A stretch of 64,000 nucleotides of DNA from CAWUEX02 sp038148375 (GCA_038148375.1 JAYQVH010000003.1:62001-126000); one strand, 5' to 3'. Counted from the stretch's first letter, positions 17,885 through 27,891 are shown. Translations and numbers: made by a program. Notes: a model not told the origin generated them from the letters alone.

Positions 17885-19154
17885 ACGCGCACTTTTTATA
17901 AGGCAGACTGCGGCGGCCGCAGGTGTCGCCCTGCTGGTCTTGACCGTTGCGGAGAATGCTCTCGCACAGTCAGACCCCGCCGCGCCGCAAACATCGGACC
18001 TGGAAGCGGTTGAGCGGGATCTCGAGCGCGAACGGCAGGCGCAGCAGGATGCTCAGCGCCGCGCTGAGCAATCCGCCAAAGAGGCAGCCAACATCCAGGC
18101 CCGGCTGATCGCTGCCGCGCGCCGCATTCAGGACCGCGAACAGCAACTCAATCAACTTGAATCCGAACTGACATCTCTTGAGCAGAAGATGGAGCGCCTG
18201 AGCGCCGACCTCGCGGACAAGGACGTACAGATGCGCGATGTTCTGCTGGCGCTTGAACGATTGGCGGTCCGCCCAACCGACGCTTTGATGCTTCAGCCCC
18301 TCAAGCCGGCTGACGCGGTGCGGTCCGGCCTGGTGTTGTCAGCCGCCGTGCCGGCCTTGACCGAGACCGCTGAACAGCTGCGCGTCGATCTGGATACCTT
18401 ATATAGAACGCGCACCGACATCATCGAGCGCCGCTCTGCCATCGCAGCAACGGCGGCGGAGCTTCTCACCGAGCGCGCCGCGCTTGAGTCCGTATTGGCG
18501 GAAAAGTCCAGCCAGCAAGAAAAGTATTCCCGAGAAGCGGCGGCGGCGGCGGCGCGGGTGCAGGCCCTCGCAAAGGAAGCCGACGACCTGCGCGACCTGC
18601 TTGAAAAGGTGGTCGCCGAACGGGCCCGCCAGGCACGTGAGGCGGAAGAAGAGAAGCGCAAGACCCTGGAATTGACGCCGCCGGACGGCAAGGCGCCGTC
18701 CCCTGAGATCGTTACGGCGCGCCGCCCGGCACCGCCCGAGCCGGAGCGGTCGTTCTCTCAGGCCCGCGGCAGCTTGCCAATTCCGGCGATCGGGCGCACG
18801 ACGCGGCGGTACGGCGAGGCGGATGCCGACGGCATGCTGTCCAAAGGCATTGAAATCGCCACCCGGCCAGAAGCGCCTGTGATCTCGCCCTTTGACGGTG
18901 TGGTGGCTTTCGCCGGACCCTTTCGCGGCTACGGCCTGCTCTTGATCCTGGAACACAGCGAGGGATACCATACGCTTCTGGCCGGGATGAGCCGTCTCGA
19001 CGGCGCTGTCGGCCAGCGCGTTTTGGCCGGTGAACCGGTGGGCGTCATGGCCCCGGAAGGCGATCCTACTCTCTATGTTGAATTGCGGCGGAACGGCCAA
19101 CCCATTAACCCGTTGCCCTGGCTGGCAGCGCGAACCAATGAGACCAACGGATGA
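17871..19154 (+). CDS. EnvC-like murein hydrolase activator (degenerate M23/LytM)
   Basis: A 427-residue protein: signal peptide (1-32), long coiled coil (about 45-130 and 175-260), Pro-rich linker and a C-terminal LytM fold (300-420). The LytM metal ligands are mostly lost: the HxGxD-type motif reads KGIEIA and the HxH-type motif reads YVELR, as in EnvC, which activates amidases rather than cutting peptidoglycan. GTG 17871 lies inside gpmI, and its last codons overlap the next gene (ATGA). The gpmI-envC-protease order is common in Proteobacteria. Confidence 0.9.
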   Translation: MPLNKRALFIRQTAAAAGVALLVLTVAENALAQSDPAAPQTSDLEAVERDLERERQAQQDAQRRAEQSAKEAANIQARLIAAARRIQDREQQLNQLESELTSLEQKMERLSADLADKDVQMRDVLLALERLAVRPTDALMLQPLKPADAVRSGLVLSAAVPALTETAEQLRVDLDTLYRTRTDIIERRSAIAATAAELLTERAALESVLAEKSSQQEKYSREAAAAAARVQALAKEADDLRDLLEKVVAERARQAREAEEEKRKTLELTPPDGKAPSPEIVTARRPAPPEPERSFSQARGSLPIPAIGRTTRRYGEADADGMLSKGIEIATRPEAPVISPFDGVVAFAGPFRGYGLLLILEHSEGYHTLLAGMSRLDGAVGQRVLAGEPVGVMAPEGDPTLYVELRRNGQPINPLPWLAARTNETNG

Positions 19155-20434
19155 CCCGACTTAACATCGTTTCAGTTCTGACCCTTGTGATCGGCGTTTT
19201 GACAACGGCCGGCGCCGGCGCGCAGGACAAGTTCAATGACGACACCTATCGTCAACTTGAATTGTTCGGCAACGTGTTCGAGCGCGTGCGCAAGGATTAT
19301 GTCGAAGAGGTCTCCGATCAGGATCTCATTGAGGCCGCCATCAACGGCATGCTGACGTCGCTCGACCCGCACTCCAGCTTTCTGTCGGCGAAAAACTTCG
19401 AAGACATGCAGGAACAGACCAAGGGCGAGTTCGGCGGCCTCGGCATCGAAGTCACCATGGAGAACGGCTTCGTCAAAGTGGTGTCCCCGATTGACGACAC
19501 GCCGGCTTTTGAAGCGGGCCTGCAACCCAACGACTACATCACCTCCATTGACGGAGAGACAGTGCTGGGTCTGACGCTGGGCGAGGCGGTCGATATGATG
19601 CGCGGCCCGATCGACACTGACATCACCATCACAGTGCGGCGCGAAGGCGTCGAACCCTTCGAAGTGACGCTCACGCGCGCCGTGATTCAAATTCGCTCCG
19701 TGCGCTATCGCGCCGAAGGAGATGTCGGCTACATCCGCATCACGTCGTTCAACGAACAGACTCAGCGCGGACTCGAAGACGGCATTGAGAGCATCAAGCA
19801 GGAGCTTGGCGGCACGCTCAAAGGTTTCGTGCTCGACCTGCGCAACAACCCGGGCGGTTTGCTCGACCAGGCTGTCTCGGTCACGGACACGTTCCTCGAT
19901 CGCGGCGAGATCGTCTCGACCCGCACCCGCGACAGCGAGGAAACCAAGCGCGAGACTGCCAAGAAGGGCGATTTGATTGAAGGCATGCCGCTGGTGATTC
20001 TGATCAACGACGGCTCGGCGTCGGCGTCCGAGATTGTCGCCGGGGCGCTACAGGATCATGGCCGGGCCATCATTCTCGGCACCAAGTCGTTCGGCAAAGG
20101 GTCGGTTCAAACGATTATGCCGATGCAGGCCAACAGCGCGATCCGTTTGACAACGGCGCGCTATTACACGCCATCCGGCCGTTCAATCCAGGGCACCGGC
20201 ATCGAACCGGACATCATTGTCCGGCCTGCCACGGTGGAGCGCCTGGCCCAGCGGGGCCGGCGCAGCGAGGCGAGCCTGCGCGGTGCCTTGCAGAATGACA
20301 CGGTCGATGACGGATTGGACGAGGATGGCGAGGCGACGGAGCGAACGACCCAGGACATCGACGACTATCAGCTGGCCCGTGCCCTCGATCTCATCCAAGG
20401 ACTGGCGCTGTACCGCCGCAGCCTGACCAATTAG
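19151..20434 (+). CDS. S41 family C-terminal processing peptidase (CtpA-like)
   Basis: A 427-residue exported serine protease with signal peptide (1-25, ending near AGAQDK), PDZ domain (about 90-165, GEFGGLGIEV start) and the S41 catalytic part. The catalytic serine lies in NDGSASASEIVAG and the lysine in TKSFGKGSVQ. It probably trims periplasmic or cell-wall proteins; pairing with an EnvC-type activator by a 4-base overlap supports a role in peptidoglycan remodelling. Confidence 0.94.
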   Translation: MTRLNIVSVLTLVIGVLTTAGAGAQDKFNDDTYRQLELFGNVFERVRKDYVEEVSDQDLIEAAINGMLTSLDPHSSFLSAKNFEDMQEQTKGEFGGLGIEVTMENGFVKVVSPIDDTPAFEAGLQPNDYITSIDGETVLGLTLGEAVDMMRGPIDTDITITVRREGVEPFEVTLTRAVIQIRSVRYRAEGDVGYIRITSFNEQTQRGLEDGIESIKQELGGTLKGFVLDLRNNPGGLLDQAVSVTDTFLDRGEIVSTRTRDSEETKRETAKKGDLIEGMPLVILINDGSASASEIVAGALQDHGRAIILGTKSFGKGSVQTIMPMQANSAIRLTTARYYTPSGRSIQGTGIEPDIIVRPATVERLAQRGRRSEASLRGALQNDTVDDGLDEDGEATERTTQDIDDYQLARALDLIQGLALYRRSLTN

Positions 20435-20457
20435 GACAGGCGGCGGCCCAGCACCTG

Positions 20458-20472
20458 TTAAGGCCCTGTTAA
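20458..20472 (+). promoter_or_regulatory. Candidate CtrA-binding site (TTAA-N7-TTAA)
   Basis: TTAA at 20458-20461 and TTAA at 20469-20472 are separated by exactly seven bases, the consensus spacing for the alphaproteobacterial cell-cycle regulator CtrA. The half sites lie within two copies of CCTGTTAAG (20454-20462 and 20465-20473). It lies 64 bases ahead of the deacetylase start. No binding evidence is available. Confidence 0.5.
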
Positions 20473-20536
20473 GTCCGGCGCGGTAGCGTAACTGTGAGGA
20501 ATTGGGTGTAAGCCCATCGCGGTGCGGGAGACGGTC

Positions 20537-22114
20537 ATGGCTTTTTCCATGGCGTCGATTACCGGAATGTTCAAGCGCAACAAGAAAGCGCGCGATCCGT
20601 TCGGTGTCGACGATGACGAAGATTTTGCCGACGACGATTTCGGTGACGATGACGCCTTCGATGAGGAATCGGACGGTGGGAATCTCGCCCATAAGATCGC
20701 GCTAGGAGTCAGCGTCGGGCTCAGCGTCCTCCTGATCGCCTTTATCGGCACAGTTATCCTGACCGCCGATGAAGCCGCCGGCCCTGTCGCCGGAACGATG
20801 CCAAAAGAAATCTCACAGGTTCTCGACGAGCAGGGGCGCGTCGTTCAGGACCTGGAAGCAGAGCGCGCCGCCGCGCAACAACAAACCGGAAGCGGTGACG
20901 AGTCTGCCTCGGGCCCGGTTGGCATGCCCGCTCTCGGCGACACGTCAGACACCATTGTCAGCGACGCGACAACCGAGTCCGCCCGCTCCGCTGAGCGCCG
21001 CCCCTGGCTCGCCGGCGAAAATGACCCCGCTTCGTCTGCTCCGGCCGGGCGCGCCTCAAGCATGGACGACCTGCTGCGCCAATCTCGCGAGAGCCAGCCC
21101 GCCGCACCGGCGATACCGGATAGGGCAAGCGACGCAGCGGCGGAAATGCCGGCGGAAATGCCGGCCGCCGCTGAACCGATCGCGATTCAAGACGCAAGCG
21201 AAATGGAAACGGCCGAGACGGCCATGGCGGAGACCGGTGGCGATACGCCGGCGCCCGATGCCGGGCCCGCAGAACTTGTTCCCGGCGCCGCCGGCCGGTT
21301 TGCCGGCGCGGCTGCGACAAGGCAGGGCGGCGCTTCACCCGGCGCAGGGCCCCGTCTGTCCGAGCCCGAAGGTCCACCGACGGACAGCCGCTCCATCAGT
21401 GCCGCACCGCCACGTTTTTCAACACTGCCGAAGGCCGAGGCCTTGCCGCCGAATCCGGATGCGCGCGCGCGCGTCGCCATTATTATTGAAGGACTCGGCC
21501 TCAATCGGGAAGCGACCGAAGCCGCCATCGACAGCCTGCCGTCCAGCGTGACGCTGGCCTTCAGCCCCTACTCACCGGATCTACCGGGGTGGCTGGAGCG
21601 CGCCCGCGAGTCCGGACACGAAGTTCTCATCGAAGTGCCGTTGGAAAGCAAACGCTTCCCGGCCGACGACCCCGGCCCGTTCGGACTGCTCACCTCGTTG
21701 GATCAATTGCAGAATGTCGAACGCCTGACCGCGATTCTTTCTACGGCGGAAGGAACACCTGGCATTTTGGATGTCAGCGGCAGCCGCTTCCGGGAATCAA
21801 CGGAGCACATCAACTTGCTGATGAACAATCTCGATGCCCGCGGCATGTTTTACGTTCAAGGCCGCCCCGGCCTGCGCTTAGGCAACGACAAAGTGCCGAC
21901 CGCGACAGCGGACATCGTTCTCGATGAGCGCAATTTCCGCGCGTCGATTGATGCGCGCCTGGACTACATCGAGGAGCTGGCGAAATATCAGGGCAGTTCG
22001 GTCGCCGTAGCATCCGCCCGTCCGGCCACGTTTGAGCGCATCACGCTGTGGCTGGATAATGTGGGCCGCCGCGGCATCGCCGTTGCGCCGGTCTCCCAAG
22101 TCCTCATTCAATAG
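20537..22114 (+). CDS. Divergent polysaccharide deacetylase family protein (YibQ-like)
   Basis: A 525-residue protein: short basic start, very acidic stretch (about 20-50), one membrane helix (about 57-78), a long low-complexity linker rich in Ala, Pro, Glu and Ser (80-305), then a C-terminal deacetylase-like fold (RARVAIIIEGLGLN, LAFSPYSPDLPGWLERAR, GFFYVQGR-like RGMFYVQGRPG). ATG 20537 follows a GGGAG site. The domain should face the periplasm. Its position after the EnvC-like and CtpA genes matches the E. coli gpmI-envC-yibQ order. Confidence 0.9.
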   Translation: MAFSMASITGMFKRNKKARDPFGVDDDEDFADDDFGDDDAFDEESDGGNLAHKIALGVSVGLSVLLIAFIGTVILTADEAAGPVAGTMPKEISQVLDEQGRVVQDLEAERAAAQQQTGSGDESASGPVGMPALGDTSDTIVSDATTESARSAERRPWLAGENDPASSAPAGRASSMDDLLRQSRESQPAAPAIPDRASDAAAEMPAEMPAAAEPIAIQDASEMETAETAMAETGGDTPAPDAGPAELVPGAAGRFAGAAATRQGGASPGAGPRLSEPEGPPTDSRSISAAPPRFSTLPKAEALPPNPDARARVAIIIEGLGLNREATEAAIDSLPSSVTLAFSPYSPDLPGWLERARESGHEVLIEVPLESKRFPADDPGPFGLLTSLDQLQNVERLTAILSTAEGTPGILDVSGSRFRESTEHINLLMNNLDARGMFYVQGRPGLRLGNDKVPTATADIVLDERNFRASIDARLDYIEELAKYQGSSVAVASARPATFERITLWLDNVGRRGIAVAPVSQVLIQ

Positions 22115-22117
22115 CGC

Positions 22118-22600
22118 GTGACGACGCCCGGCGACAAACCCTACCGCCGGGGTGTCGGCGTCGTTTTATTGAATGCCGCCAACCAGGTGTTCGTTGCCCA
22201 GCGCATCGACACCGAGGAGCCAGCTTGGCAGATGCCTCAAGGCGGAATCGACAAACACGAAGACCCGTTAGCAGCAGCGCTGCGCGAGCTCGAGGAAGAG
22301 ATCGGCACCGCGAACGCGGAACTGGTCGGCGAAACCGATGGCTGGTTGCGGTATGACCTGCCGGCAGACCTTCAAGGCAAAGTCTGGAAAGGCAAATACC
22401 GCGGCCAGGAGCAGAAGTGGTATCTCATGCGTTTCCTCGGCCGCGATGACGATATCAATTTGGACACCGCGCATCCGGAGTTTTCGACCTGGAAGTGGAC
22501 GGACTTTCACAGCCTGCCCGAACTGATTGTCGGGTTTAAGCGCGACTTGTACAAAATGATTGTCGCAGCGTTTGCCGGAAAACTGCCGCCGGCACGGTGA
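22118..22600 (+). CDS. rppH: RNA pyrophosphohydrolase
   Basis: A 160-residue Nudix hydrolase that removes pyrophosphate from mRNA 5' ends and so opens them to RNase E. The RGVGVVLLN start, WQMPQGGID and the full Nudix box (GGIDKHEDPLAAALRELEEE, then IG) are present, followed by KWYLMRFLG typical of RppH. It uses a GTG start three bases after the deacetylase stop, without a clear ribosome site, so coupled translation is likely. Confidence 0.95.
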   Translation: MTTPGDKPYRRGVGVVLLNAANQVFVAQRIDTEEPAWQMPQGGIDKHEDPLAAALRELEEEIGTANAELVGETDGWLRYDLPADLQGKVWKGKYRGQEQKWYLMRFLGRDDDINLDTAHPEFSTWKWTDFHSLPELIVGFKRDLYKMIVAAFAGKLPPAR

Positions 22601-22601
22601 G

Positions 22602-23423
22602 TCAGGCGTTCGCGAACTGCGGACGGAACCGCCGGCCCCTTAACGCAATCATCCACCACAACACATTGGTCAGCGCCCGCGTTGCCCAGCCGTTGGGAGT
22701 CAGACCCGCTGCCTGTGACATCATGTGGCCGGCACGGCGCACATGTTTGCGATGATAGAACCCCATGGCGCGCGCGCCGTAGGCCGCGTTGGCGCGGCGG
22801 CAATCGTACGCGCCGCCGTCCGGATTGGCCGCGTGATAGGCGGACGACAATTCATCGTCCGAGGTTTCGCGGAACCGGGTCAGCACGACTTTCAACCGCT
22901 GCCACGTGGTCAGGTTTTCCCGCGCCTGATAGCGGTTCATTTGTTCGGAGAACAGTTTGTAGTGACGGAACTCGTCGGCGGCGATGCGTTTGCAAATGGC
23001 GCGCAACACCGGTTCGTCGACGGCATCGCGAATGGCGGAATAAAACGAGCTCGTACCGGTTTCGACGACGCAGCGGGCACACAATTCACCGGCCCGTGAG
23101 CCGCGCACGGACTCCGTCGAGTCCACTGGAATACGGTACAGGTCGGTAAAACGGGCGAATGCGTCTTGAAGTTTAAACGACGGATCGGCGAGCTCGGCCC
23201 ACCGGCCCAGGGCTTCGCCATGCTGCTCCTCCTCGGCCGCCCAGGCCAGCGCGGCATCGCAAAACGCGGGGTCATCGGCAAAAACGTTGACGAGATAGCG
23301 GCCGTAATCGGCGCCGTTGCGCTCGACCAGCGCAGCGGTCTTGATCACTTTGACGACGTCGGGATCGATCTTGGACGGATCGAATTCAGACCAGGGAATA
23401 TCGTCGAGAGTCCAGTGAGACAT
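22602..23423 (-). CDS. Ferritin-like domain-containing protein
   Basis: A 273-residue helical protein. Carboxylate and histidine ligands typical of a ferritin-like di-iron four-helix bundle are visible: AALVERNGADYGR, AAEEEQHGEALGRW, VVETGTSSFY and ADEFRHYKLF. The reaction is unknown; oxygenase or electron-transfer roles are possible. I chose ATG 23423 (MSHWTLDDIPW). It lies downstream of atpC on the same strand with an 88-base gap, and convergent with rppH. Confidence 0.8.
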   Translation of the reverse strand: MSHWTLDDIPWSEFDPSKIDPDVVKVIKTAALVERNGADYGRYLVNVFADDPAFCDAALAWAAEEEQHGEALGRWAELADPSFKLQDAFARFTDLYRIPVDSTESVRGSRAGELCARCVVETGTSSFYSAIRDAVDEPVLRAICKRIAADEFRHYKLFSEQMNRYQARENLTTWQRLKVVLTRFRETSDDELSSAYHAANPDGGAYDCRRANAAYGARAMGFYHRKHVRRAGHMMSQAAGLTPNGWATRALTNVLWWMIALRGRRFRPQFANA

Positions 23424-23511
23424 GGCTTTGGGTACCAACAGCCCACCCGCAGATCAAGTCACGGCGCGTGTCAGCGCGGTACAGGCGGGATGGTGGGCCG
23501 AGAAAGGACGG

Positions 23512-23931
23512 CTATTGCGCCGCTTCGGCGACGGCGCGCGCCATTTCCTCGACAATATCGAGATGGCGGTCGGCTTCCGCGTGCTCTTCGTCGGAAGAGG
23601 CGTTTTGCTTCTTTTGTTCCGCGGCTTCGCGGCGTTTAGCGATCTCATCCGCCGACAGTTCACCGACCGGAATGGCTTCGTCGACGAGCAGCGTGCACCC
23701 TTTCGGATTCACTTCGGCAAACCCGCCGTCGACAAAGAACCGCTGCTTCGGCGCGGACGTCACGTCGTCATGCACGGCGACCACGCCGGGCCGCAGCGTC
23801 GACAACACCGGCATGTGATCCGGTAACACACCGAAATAGCCCTCGATGCCCGGCACGACAACCATGCCGACCGATTCGGACAGCAGCAGTTTCGCCGGAG
23901 AAACGAGATCGAGTTGAAGAGTGTCGGCCAT
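23512..23931 (-). CDS. atpC: ATP synthase F1 epsilon subunit
   Basis: A 139-residue subunit with the N-terminal beta-sandwich (LDLVSPAKLLLSESVGMVVVPGIEG, GVLPDHMP) and a helical C-terminal tail rich in Glu and Ala. It couples the rotor to F1 and restrains ATP hydrolysis. Last gene of atpHAGDC. Confidence 0.96.
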   Translation of the reverse strand: MADTLQLDLVSPAKLLLSESVGMVVVPGIEGYFGVLPDHMPVLSTLRPGVVAVHDDVTSAPKQRFFVDGGFAEVNPKGCTLLVDEAIPVGELSADEIAKRREAAEQKKQNASSDEEHAEADRHLDIVEEMARAVAEAAQ

Positions 23932-23963
23932 GACGTTCGGTCTTCCTGGTTAGCTCAGCGCGC

Positions 23964-25382
23964 TTAGGCGGCCTCAGCCATCTTCTTGCCCTTGGCAACG
24001 GCTTCTTCGATGGTACCGACCATGTAGAACGCCTGCTCGGGCAGGTGATCGTAATCGCCCTCGACGATACCCTTGAAGCCCTTGATGGTGTCTTCGAGGT
24101 TGACGAACACACCCGGCGAGCCGGTGAACACTTCGGCCACGTGGAAGGGCTGGGACAGGAAGCGCTGGATTTTACGCGCGCGCGCCACCACCAGTTTGTC
24201 TTCTTCCGACAGTTCGTCCATGCCCAGAATGGCGATGATGTCCTGCAGGCTCTTGTAGGACTGCAGCACGCGCTGCACTTCACGGGCGACGGTGTAGTGT
24301 TCTTCGCCGACGACCTGCGGGTCGAGCGCACGCGAGGTGGAGTCGAGAGGGTCCACCGCCGGGTAAATGCCGAGTTCCGCGATCGAGCGCGACAACACCG
24401 TGGTGGCGTCCAAGTGGGCGAATGACGTCGCCGGTGCCGGGTCGGTCAAGTCGTCGGCCGGGACGTACACGGCCTGCACCGAGGTGATCGAGCCCTTCTT
24501 GGTTGAGGTAATGCGTTCCTGAAGCGCGCCCATGTCGGTCGACAGGGTGGGCTGATACCCCACAGCCGACGGAATGCGGCCCAAGAGCGCGGACACTTCA
24601 GAACCGGCCTGGGTGAAGCGGAAGATGTTGTCGACGAACAGCAGCACGTCCTTGCCTTCTTCGTCGCGGAAGTATTCCGCCTGAGTCAGGGCCGACAGCG
24701 CCACACGGGCTCTGGCGCCCGGCGGTTCGTTCATCTGGCCGAACACCAGCGACACACGGCTCTGCCCGTCGTGATCGATGATCTTCGAGTCCATCATTTC
24801 ATGGTAAAGGTCGTTCCCTTCACGGGTGCGCTCACCGACGCCGGCGAACACGGAATACCCACCGTGGCCCTTGGCGACGTTGTTGATCAGTTCCTGAATG
24901 AGCACGGTCTTGCCCACGCCGGCACCGCCGAACAGGCCGACCTTGCCGCCCTTGGTGTAGGGCTCAAGCAGATCGATGACCTTAATCCCTGTGACGAGAA
25001 TTTCCGTCTCCGTCGCCTGTTCGACAAAAGACGGCGCCGGGCGGTGAATCGGAAAGTAATCCTTCGCATCGATGTCGCCGCGTTCGTCGATCGGCTCGCC
25101 GACCACGTTCATGATGCGGCCCAGCGTGCCAGGACCAACCGGCATGCTGATGGGCGCGTTGGTGTCCTTCACTTCCTGACCGCGCACCAGACCTTCGGTG
25201 GCGTCCATGGCGATACAGCGCACCGTGCTTTCGCCGAGATGCTGCGCGACTTCAAGCACCAGACGCTTGCCCATGTTTTCCGCGTGTAAGGCGTTCATAA
25301 TATTGGGCAGATCGCCGTCGAACTTCACGTCCACGACGGCGCCTGTCACCTGGGCGATGGTCCCGACACTGTTGCTAGCCAT
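23964..25382 (-). CDS. atpD: ATP synthase F1 beta subunit
   Basis: The 472-residue catalytic subunit. Walker A (FGGAGVGKTVLIQ), the catalytic glutamate region (GVGERTREGNDLY), Walker B (VLLFVDNIFRF) and the DELSEEDK segment are all intact. Normal length, no insertion. Fourth gene of the F1 operon. Confidence 0.99.
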   Translation of the reverse strand: MASNSVGTIAQVTGAVVDVKFDGDLPNIMNALHAENMGKRLVLEVAQHLGESTVRCIAMDATEGLVRGQEVKDTNAPISMPVGPGTLGRIMNVVGEPIDERGDIDAKDYFPIHRPAPSFVEQATETEILVTGIKVIDLLEPYTKGGKVGLFGGAGVGKTVLIQELINNVAKGHGGYSVFAGVGERTREGNDLYHEMMDSKIIDHDGQSRVSLVFGQMNEPPGARARVALSALTQAEYFRDEEGKDVLLFVDNIFRFTQAGSEVSALLGRIPSAVGYQPTLSTDMGALQERITSTKKGSITSVQAVYVPADDLTDPAPATSFAHLDATTVLSRSIAELGIYPAVDPLDSTSRALDPQVVGEEHYTVAREVQRVLQSYKSLQDIIAILGMDELSEEDKLVVARARKIQRFLSQPFHVAEVFTGSPGVFVNLEDTIKGFKGIVEGDYDHLPEQAFYMVGTIEEAVAKGKKMAEAA

Positions 25383-25435
25383 TGGCCTACTCCTCTCGAA
25401 CGCGTTCGTTCGCTTTCCTATTAATCCGGTGGGCC

Positions 25436-26320
25436 CTATAGGGCTTCAGCACCGGAGATGATTTCAATCAGTTCCGTGGTGATCTGGGCCTGACGCGTCC
25501 GGTTGTAGGTCATCGTCAGCTTGTCGATCATTTCTCCGGCGTTGCGTGTCGCGTTGTCCATCGCAGTCATGCGCGCGCCTTGTTCCGAAGCGGCGTTCTC
25601 CAGCATCGCCCGGAAGATCTGGACGGCGAGGTTGCGCGGCAGAAGGTCGGCAAGGATTTCCGTATCGGACGGCTCATATTCGTATCCACCCGCAGCGCCT
25701 GCCTCCTCGCCCTCTTCGACGTCGGGAACGGGGAACGGAATAATCTGCTGACGGGTGACATTCTGGGTCATCGCTGAGACGAACGCCGCATACACCATGG
25801 TGCAGACATCGAACGCGCCCTCGTCGAACATGCCCGTAATCGACGCCGCGATCTGCGCGGCTTCGGAGAAATCGGTGATCGTGCGGCCGAACTCATCGAA
25901 GTGTCCGACCATGTGATCGGCGTAGTCGCGCTTCAGATTGTCGCGACCCTTACGGCCGACGGTGAAGATTTTCACCTTCTTACCGTTTGAGGTTAGGTCG
26001 CGGATGAGCTGACGCGAACTGCGGATGATGTTGGTGTTAAAGCCGCCGCACAGACCGCGGTTCGCGGTCATGACGACAACGAGATGAGTGTCGTCAGACC
26101 CGGTACCGCCGAGCAGCGCCGGTGCACCGGTCTGGTCTTGCGTGCCGGCGGCGAGGTTGCCGAGCATGCTTTCCATGCGTTCGGCATAGGGGCGTGCCTG
26201 CTCCGCGGCGTCCTGCGCACGGCGCAGTTTCGACGCAGCGACCATCTTCATCGCGGACGTAATCTTCTTGGTCGACTGGACCGAGGTGATACGGAGCCTC
26301 AGGTCCTTCAGGCTTGCCAT
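25436..26320 (-). CDS. atpG: ATP synthase F1 gamma subunit
   Basis: The 294-residue central stalk. The N-terminal rotor helix (MASLKDLRLRITSVQSTKKIT, 21 residues in all) and the C-terminal helix (NRTRQAQITTELIEIISGAEAL region) are typical. An acidic insertion sits near residues 192-215 (VEEGEEAGAAGG), in a region that varies between alphaproteobacteria. Confidence 0.97.
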   Translation of the reverse strand: MASLKDLRLRITSVQSTKKITSAMKMVAASKLRRAQDAAEQARPYAERMESMLGNLAAGTQDQTGAPALLGGTGSDDTHLVVVMTANRGLCGGFNTNIIRSSRQLIRDLTSNGKKVKIFTVGRKGRDNLKRDYADHMVGHFDEFGRTITDFSEAAQIAASITGMFDEGAFDVCTMVYAAFVSAMTQNVTRQQIIPFPVPDVEEGEEAGAAGGYEYEPSDTEILADLLPRNLAVQIFRAMLENAASEQGARMTAMDNATRNAGEMIDKLTMTYNRTRQAQITTELIEIISGAEAL

Positions 26321-26358
26321 GTCGCGGGCCTTTCCCTAACCGAACTGACCTAAGGGCC

Positions 26359-27891
26359 TTAGCTGAATGCCTTGGCGAAATCGTCGAGGAAGCTCTTGAG
26401 CTTGCCTTCGGTTTCTTCGCTAAGCTTTTTCTCGGTGCGGATGGTCTCGAGAATCTCGGGCGCCTTGTCTTTGACGGCGCCGATGAGGGACTTTTCGAAA
26501 CGCTGCACGTCACGTACGCCAATACCATCGAGGTAGCCCTTGGTGCCGGCATAGATCGACACGACCTGTTCGGCCACCGGCATCGGCGAATACTGATCCT
26601 GCTTCAACAGCTCCGTCAGGCGTTCTCCGCGGGCGAGCAGTTTTTGAGTCGCCGGATCGAGGTCAGAGGCGAACTGCGCGAACGCCGCCATTTCACGGTA
26701 CTGCGCGAGGTCGAGTTTGATCCCGCCGGAAACCTGCTTCATCGCTTTCACCTGGGCGGCGGAGCCGACGCGCGACACCGACAGGCCGACGTTCACGGCC
26801 GGACGAATACCCTGATAAAACAGATCGGTTTCAAGGAAGATCTGGCCGTCGGTGATGGAGATCACGTTGGTCGGAATGTAGGCCGACACGTCGTTGGCCT
26901 GGGTTTCAACCACCGGCAGAGCGGTCAACGAGCCGGAGCCGTTGTCGGCGTTCATCTTCGCCGCGCGCTCAAGCAGGCGGGAGTGGAGGTAGAACACGTC
27001 GCCCGGGAACGCTTCCCGGCCCGGCGGACGGCGCAGCAGCAGGGACATCTGGCGATAGGCCACGGCCTGCTTGGTCAAATCATCGTAGAAGATAACGGCA
27101 TGCTTGCCGTTGTCGCGGAACCATTCGCCGATGGTGCAGCCGGCATAGGGTGCCAGGAACTGCATCGGCGCCGGATCAGACGCGGTGGCGGCGACGACGC
27201 AGGTGTATTCGAGCGCGCCATAGTCGGCGAGGGTCTTCACGACCTGAGCGACGGTCGAGCGCTTCTGGCCGACGGCGACATAAACGCAGTACAGCTTCTC
27301 GGACTCGTCCTTGGCAGCGTCGTTGACGGCCTTCTGGTTGATGATGGTGTCGAGGATGACGGCGGTCTTGCCGGTCTGACGGTCGCCGATGATCAACTCA
27401 CGCTGGCCGCGGCCGACAGGAATAAGAGAGTCGATGGCCTTGAGGCCGGTCTGCACCGGCTCATGAACGGACTGGCGCGGAATGATGCCCGGCGCCTTGA
27501 GTTCGGCGAGGCGGCGCTCGGTCGAGTCAATGTCGCCCTTGCCGTCGATCGGATTGCCGAGCGCATCGACAACGCGGCCGAGCAGGCCCAGGCCAACCGG
27601 CACGTCAACGATGTCCCCGGTGCGCTTGACGACATCGCCTTCCTTGATGCCGCTGTCGTCACCGAACAGCACGATGCCGACGTTGTCGGTCTCAAGGTTC
27701 AGCGCCATACCCTTAATGCCGCCGGGGAATTCGACCATCTCACCGGCCTGGACATTGTCGAGGCCGTAGACACGGGCGATCCCGTCACCGACGGACAGCA
27801 CCTGACCGACTTCGGCGGATTCAGCTTCGGTGCCGAAATTGGCGATCTGATCTTTGAGAATTGCGGAGATTTCTGCGGCGCGGATTTCCAT
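26359..27891 (-). CDS. atpA: ATP synthase F1 alpha subunit
   Basis: The 510-residue non-catalytic nucleotide-binding subunit, with Walker A GDRQTGKTAVILD, VYVAVGQKRSTVAQ and the alpha-specific SRVGSAAQ motif. It begins directly at the end of atpH with no spacer. Normal length. Confidence 0.99.
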   Translation of the reverse strand: MEIRAAEISAILKDQIANFGTEAESAEVGQVLSVGDGIARVYGLDNVQAGEMVEFPGGIKGMALNLETDNVGIVLFGDDSGIKEGDVVKRTGDIVDVPVGLGLLGRVVDALGNPIDGKGDIDSTERRLAELKAPGIIPRQSVHEPVQTGLKAIDSLIPVGRGQRELIIGDRQTGKTAVILDTIINQKAVNDAAKDESEKLYCVYVAVGQKRSTVAQVVKTLADYGALEYTCVVAATASDPAPMQFLAPYAGCTIGEWFRDNGKHAVIFYDDLTKQAVAYRQMSLLLRRPPGREAFPGDVFYLHSRLLERAAKMNADNGSGSLTALPVVETQANDVSAYIPTNVISITDGQIFLETDLFYQGIRPAVNVGLSVSRVGSAAQVKAMKQVSGGIKLDLAQYREMAAFAQFASDLDPATQKLLARGERLTELLKQDQYSPMPVAEQVVSIYAGTKGYLDGIGVRDVQRFEKSLIGAVKDKAPEILETIRTEKKLSEETEGKLKSFLDDFAKAFS

